Source: Solwaraspora sp. WMMA2065 (GTDB lineage Bacteria > Actinomycetota > Actinomycetes > Mycobacteriales > Micromonosporaceae). Taken from it: a stretch of 64,000 nucleotides of DNA. The notes beneath the pieces are model-generated. The model worked only from the letters and a program-made list of their open reading frames with translations. It ran no database searches and was not told the origin of the DNA. Shown here piece after piece: positions 62,194 to 64,000 of this stretch. Positions within the stretch are counted from its first letter, which is position 1, and every line of letters starts with the position of its first letter. The stretch is from the NCBI RefSeq assembly GCF_030345075.1, contig NZ_CP128361.1, positions 1,364,001 through 1,428,000 on the forward strand, read 5' to 3'. The translations under genes and the position numbers were made by a program.

Positions 62194-63585
62194 TCAGCCG
62201 GTGGTGGTCGTCCGTTGCCGGGACCACCACCGCTGTCCGGACTCCGGCAGCGTGTCGATGGGGTCGTAGTACGGGTACCGCCGCCCCAGGTCGTCGTCGG
62301 TGCCGTCGAGCGAGGTGCGGTAGTTCTTGGTCCAGTACGAGATGCCGTGCTCCCGGTCGTACTCGGTCAGCATGTGCACCCAGCGCTTGCCGACCAGCGG
62401 CACATCGCACACGATCCGTGGGGTGGCGTAGCCGGGCAGGTAGCCCATCAGGTCGTGCTGCAACTGTTGCGCGGTCCAGACCGGGACCCGCCAGTGCTCG
62501 GCGTTGGGGATCATGTCGCAGAGGTAGAAGTAGTACGGCAGGATGCCGGCTTCGCCCTGGAGCGCGAAGCACAGATCGAGCAGGCTGTGCAGGTCGGCGT
62601 TGACGCCGCGCATCAGCACCCCCTGGTTGCGGACGTCGCGGATGCCAACGTCGAGCGCGGTCTGGGCGGCCCGGGCGACCAGCGGGGTGAGTGACTGCAC
62701 GTGGTTGACGTGGGTGTGGATGGCGAGGTTGACGCCGCGGCTGGCGGCAGTGCGGGCAACGCGTTCCAGGCCGGCCACGACATCGGGCTGCAGCCAGTGC
62801 TGGGGTAGGCCCATGAGTGCCTTGGTGGCCAGCCGGATGTCCCGGATGCTGTCTATCTCCAGCAGGCTCTGCAGGTAGCTTTCGAGGTGCCGCCAGGGGA
62901 GGTTCGCCACGTCGCCGCCGGAGACGACGACGTCGCGAACTCCGGGGTGCCCGCACAGGTAGTCGAGGTGCGCCTGGTAGCGGTTGGTGGGCTTGAGGGT
63001 CAGGCGGAGTTTGTCGATGGTCGGGGTGGAGTTGCCGACCAGGTCCATCCGGGTGCAGTGGCCGCAGTACTGCGGGCAGGTGGCGAGGAGTTCGGCGAGG
63101 ACCTTGGTCGGGTAGCGGTGGGTCAGTCCTTCCGCCACCCACATGTCGTGTTCGTGCAGGGAGTCGCGGCTGGCGTACGGGTGGGACGGCCAGTCGGTCC
63201 GGCGGTCGCTGGCCAGCGGGAGCATGTAGCGCCGGATGGGGTCGGCCCGCAGGGAGTCGCCGTCGGGTGCGCCGCCCGGCACCATCGTGTTGATCATTTG
63301 CGGGGTGACCAGCATGGACATGGTGGCGTGACGGCTCTGATCGGCGCCGAGTTCGGCGTAGAAGTCGTCGTCGACGAGGTCGCCGAGGACGGCGTGCAGT
63401 TGGGCGACGGTCTTGACGCAGTGGGCCCGTTGCCACTGGGCGGACTGCCACTGTTCGGGGGTGACCTCGCGCCAGCCGGGTAGTCGGGTCCAGTCGGGTT
63501 CGACGAGTTCGCGGCGCTGGTATTCGTACGGCTGGGGCAGCGTCGGGGTGGTTCCGGGGCTGTTCGCCGAGGTGGGTTGCGGCAT
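62194..63585 (-). CDS. KamA-family radical SAM protein (lysine 2,3-aminomutase type)
   Basis: 463 aa from an ATG with AGGAGG upstream. The radical-SAM cysteines are Cys170, Cys174 and Cys177 in CPQYCGHCTR, following the KamA TRxYPxKVL-type block (THRYPTKVLAELLATCPQ). Other KamA segments are TIDKLRLTLKPTNRYQAHLDYLCGHPGVRDVVVSGGD, NLAIHTHVNHVQSLTPLVARAA and LLDLCFALQGEAGILPYYFYLCDMIPNAEHWRV. It probably uses PLP and SAM to shift an amino group. Substrate lysine is likely but other beta-amino acid products occur in this family; no downstream lysine-fermentation genes are visible. Confidence 0.92.
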   Translation of the reverse strand: MPQPTSANSPGTTPTLPQPYEYQRRELVEPDWTRLPGWREVTPEQWQSAQWQRAHCVKTVAQLHAVLGDLVDDDFYAELGADQSRHATMSMLVTPQMINTMVPGGAPDGDSLRADPIRRYMLPLASDRRTDWPSHPYASRDSLHEHDMWVAEGLTHRYPTKVLAELLATCPQYCGHCTRMDLVGNSTPTIDKLRLTLKPTNRYQAHLDYLCGHPGVRDVVVSGGDVANLPWRHLESYLQSLLEIDSIRDIRLATKALMGLPQHWLQPDVVAGLERVARTAASRGVNLAIHTHVNHVQSLTPLVARAAQTALDVGIRDVRNQGVLMRGVNADLHSLLDLCFALQGEAGILPYYFYLCDMIPNAEHWRVPVWTAQQLQHDLMGYLPGYATPRIVCDVPLVGKRWVHMLTEYDREHGISYWTKNYRTSLDGTDDDLGRRYPYYDPIDTLPESGQRWWSRQRTTTTG

Positions 63586-63755
63586 CGGTCCTCCTGGCTC
63601 GGTGCGTCCGGTGGGGCGTACCGCACTCCTGGATAATTTCCTGTGTGTTGACTAGTCTGCCGTAAGTCTTCCGGTCCTGCTAGGTGCTAGGTGGTGATTC
63701 GGTTGTCGATCGGTGGCTCCGGTGGGCAGCTGTCGTCTCCCGCGCAGGTGGGGAG

Positions 63756-63761
63756 CAGACT
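63756..63761 (+). promoter_or_regulatory. -10-like hexamer before the amidohydrolase gene
   Basis: CAGACT, 6 nt before the ATG; one mismatch to TANNNT. Confidence 0.35.
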
Positions 63762-63767
63762 GAGCAG

Positions 63768-64000
63768 ATGACGACTCGTACGGTGAGTTCGGAGGCCGGT
63801 CTGCCCGTGGTCCTGTACCGGGGCGGCAGGTTGTACTGCCCGGCGGTGCCGGGAGCGACGGCGTTGCTGGTGCGCGACGGCCGGATCGGCTGGTTGGGCG
63901 CGGACGCGGACGCGCCCACGGCGGACGTCGTGGTCGACCTGGCCGGCGCGCTGGTGACTCCGGCCTTCGTCGACGCGCATGTGCACGCGACCGACACCGG
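63768..64000 (+). CDS. Amidohydrolase-family protein (N-terminal 77 codons, cut by window edge)
   Basis: The visible part reads through a small beta domain (VVLYRGGRLYCPAVPGATALLVRDGRIGWLGADADAP) into the metal-binding VTPAFVDAHVHATDTG, in which His-x-His provides the first two metal ligands of the amidohydrolase barrel. Related actinobacterial genes are annotated as amidohydrolase or imidazolonepropionase-like proteins. The gene is divergent from the KamA-type gene. The substrate cannot be judged from this fragment. Confidence 0.85.
   Translation, partial: MTTRTVSSEAGLPVVLYRGGRLYCPAVPGATALLVRDGRIGWLGADADAPTADVVVDLAGALVTPAFVDAHVHATDT

Overview
This window is about 64 kb of very GC-rich chromosome from an actinomycete, most likely a member of the Micromonosporaceae. 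The evidence is the codon use, frequent GTG starts, a Pup-proteasome locus, mycothiol biosynthesis (mshC), F420-type oxidoreductases, and many families largely confined to Actinobacteria (DUF3090, SCO1664, DUF3866, DUF5703, PAC2). I see no rRNA, tRNA, CRISPR array, insertion sequence or prophage. No gap between genes exceeds about 300 bases.

Left part (1-13.4 kb): a minus-strand operon runs off the edge. It encodes an 86-aa helical-hairpin protein, a 315-aa unknown protein and an FtsK/SpoIIIE-type ATPase. Next come a NYN-domain protein, a ClpC-type AAA+ unfoldase with two small genes behind a general-stress-like promoter, a secreted S1 protease, a LysR regulator, a hemerythrin-like protein, an M20 peptidase, small conserved genes and an aldo/keto reductase.

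Middle-left (13.6-34.5 kb): an LLM oxidoreductase overlaps uppP, followed by a phosphatase, DUF3090, SCO1664 and mshC series. Then a secreted AA10 polysaccharide monooxygenase, a GntR regulator with a probable self-operator, an O-methyltransferase, PAC2, a secreted zinc peptidase and a HAD phosphatase. A MacB-like ABC exporter pair, a two-component system, a RecB-like nuclease, and an S2P protease / TrmI / unknown-protein operon follow.

Central block (34.5-57 kb): the pupylation-proteasome locus. A ferredoxin gene is divergent from the ATPase ring gene (arc/mpa), then dop, pup, prcB, prcA, pafA, pafB, pafC, tatA, tatC, a lipid kinase and helY. A complete dTDP-L-rhamnose module (rmlB, rmlD and a glycosyltransferase on the minus strand; rmlA and rmlC on the plus strand) sits between prcA and pafA. 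A perfect ClgR-type palindrome lies just before pup.

Right end (57-64 kb): an MHYT membrane protein, a 5'-3' exonuclease, a DUF4037-like protein, an acyl-CoA dehydrogenase, an Lrp regulator, a CsbD stress protein behind a sigma-B-like promoter, a lysine-2,3-aminomutase-type radical SAM enzyme and the start of an amidohydrolase.

Three patterns recur. Many genes have a TANNNT hexamer exactly 6 (sometimes 7) nt before the start codon, implying leaderless mRNAs. Long perfect hairpins without U-tracts close transcription units. Three minus-strand genes carry 29-31 bp tandem copies of their own 3' end, including the stop codon or its position.
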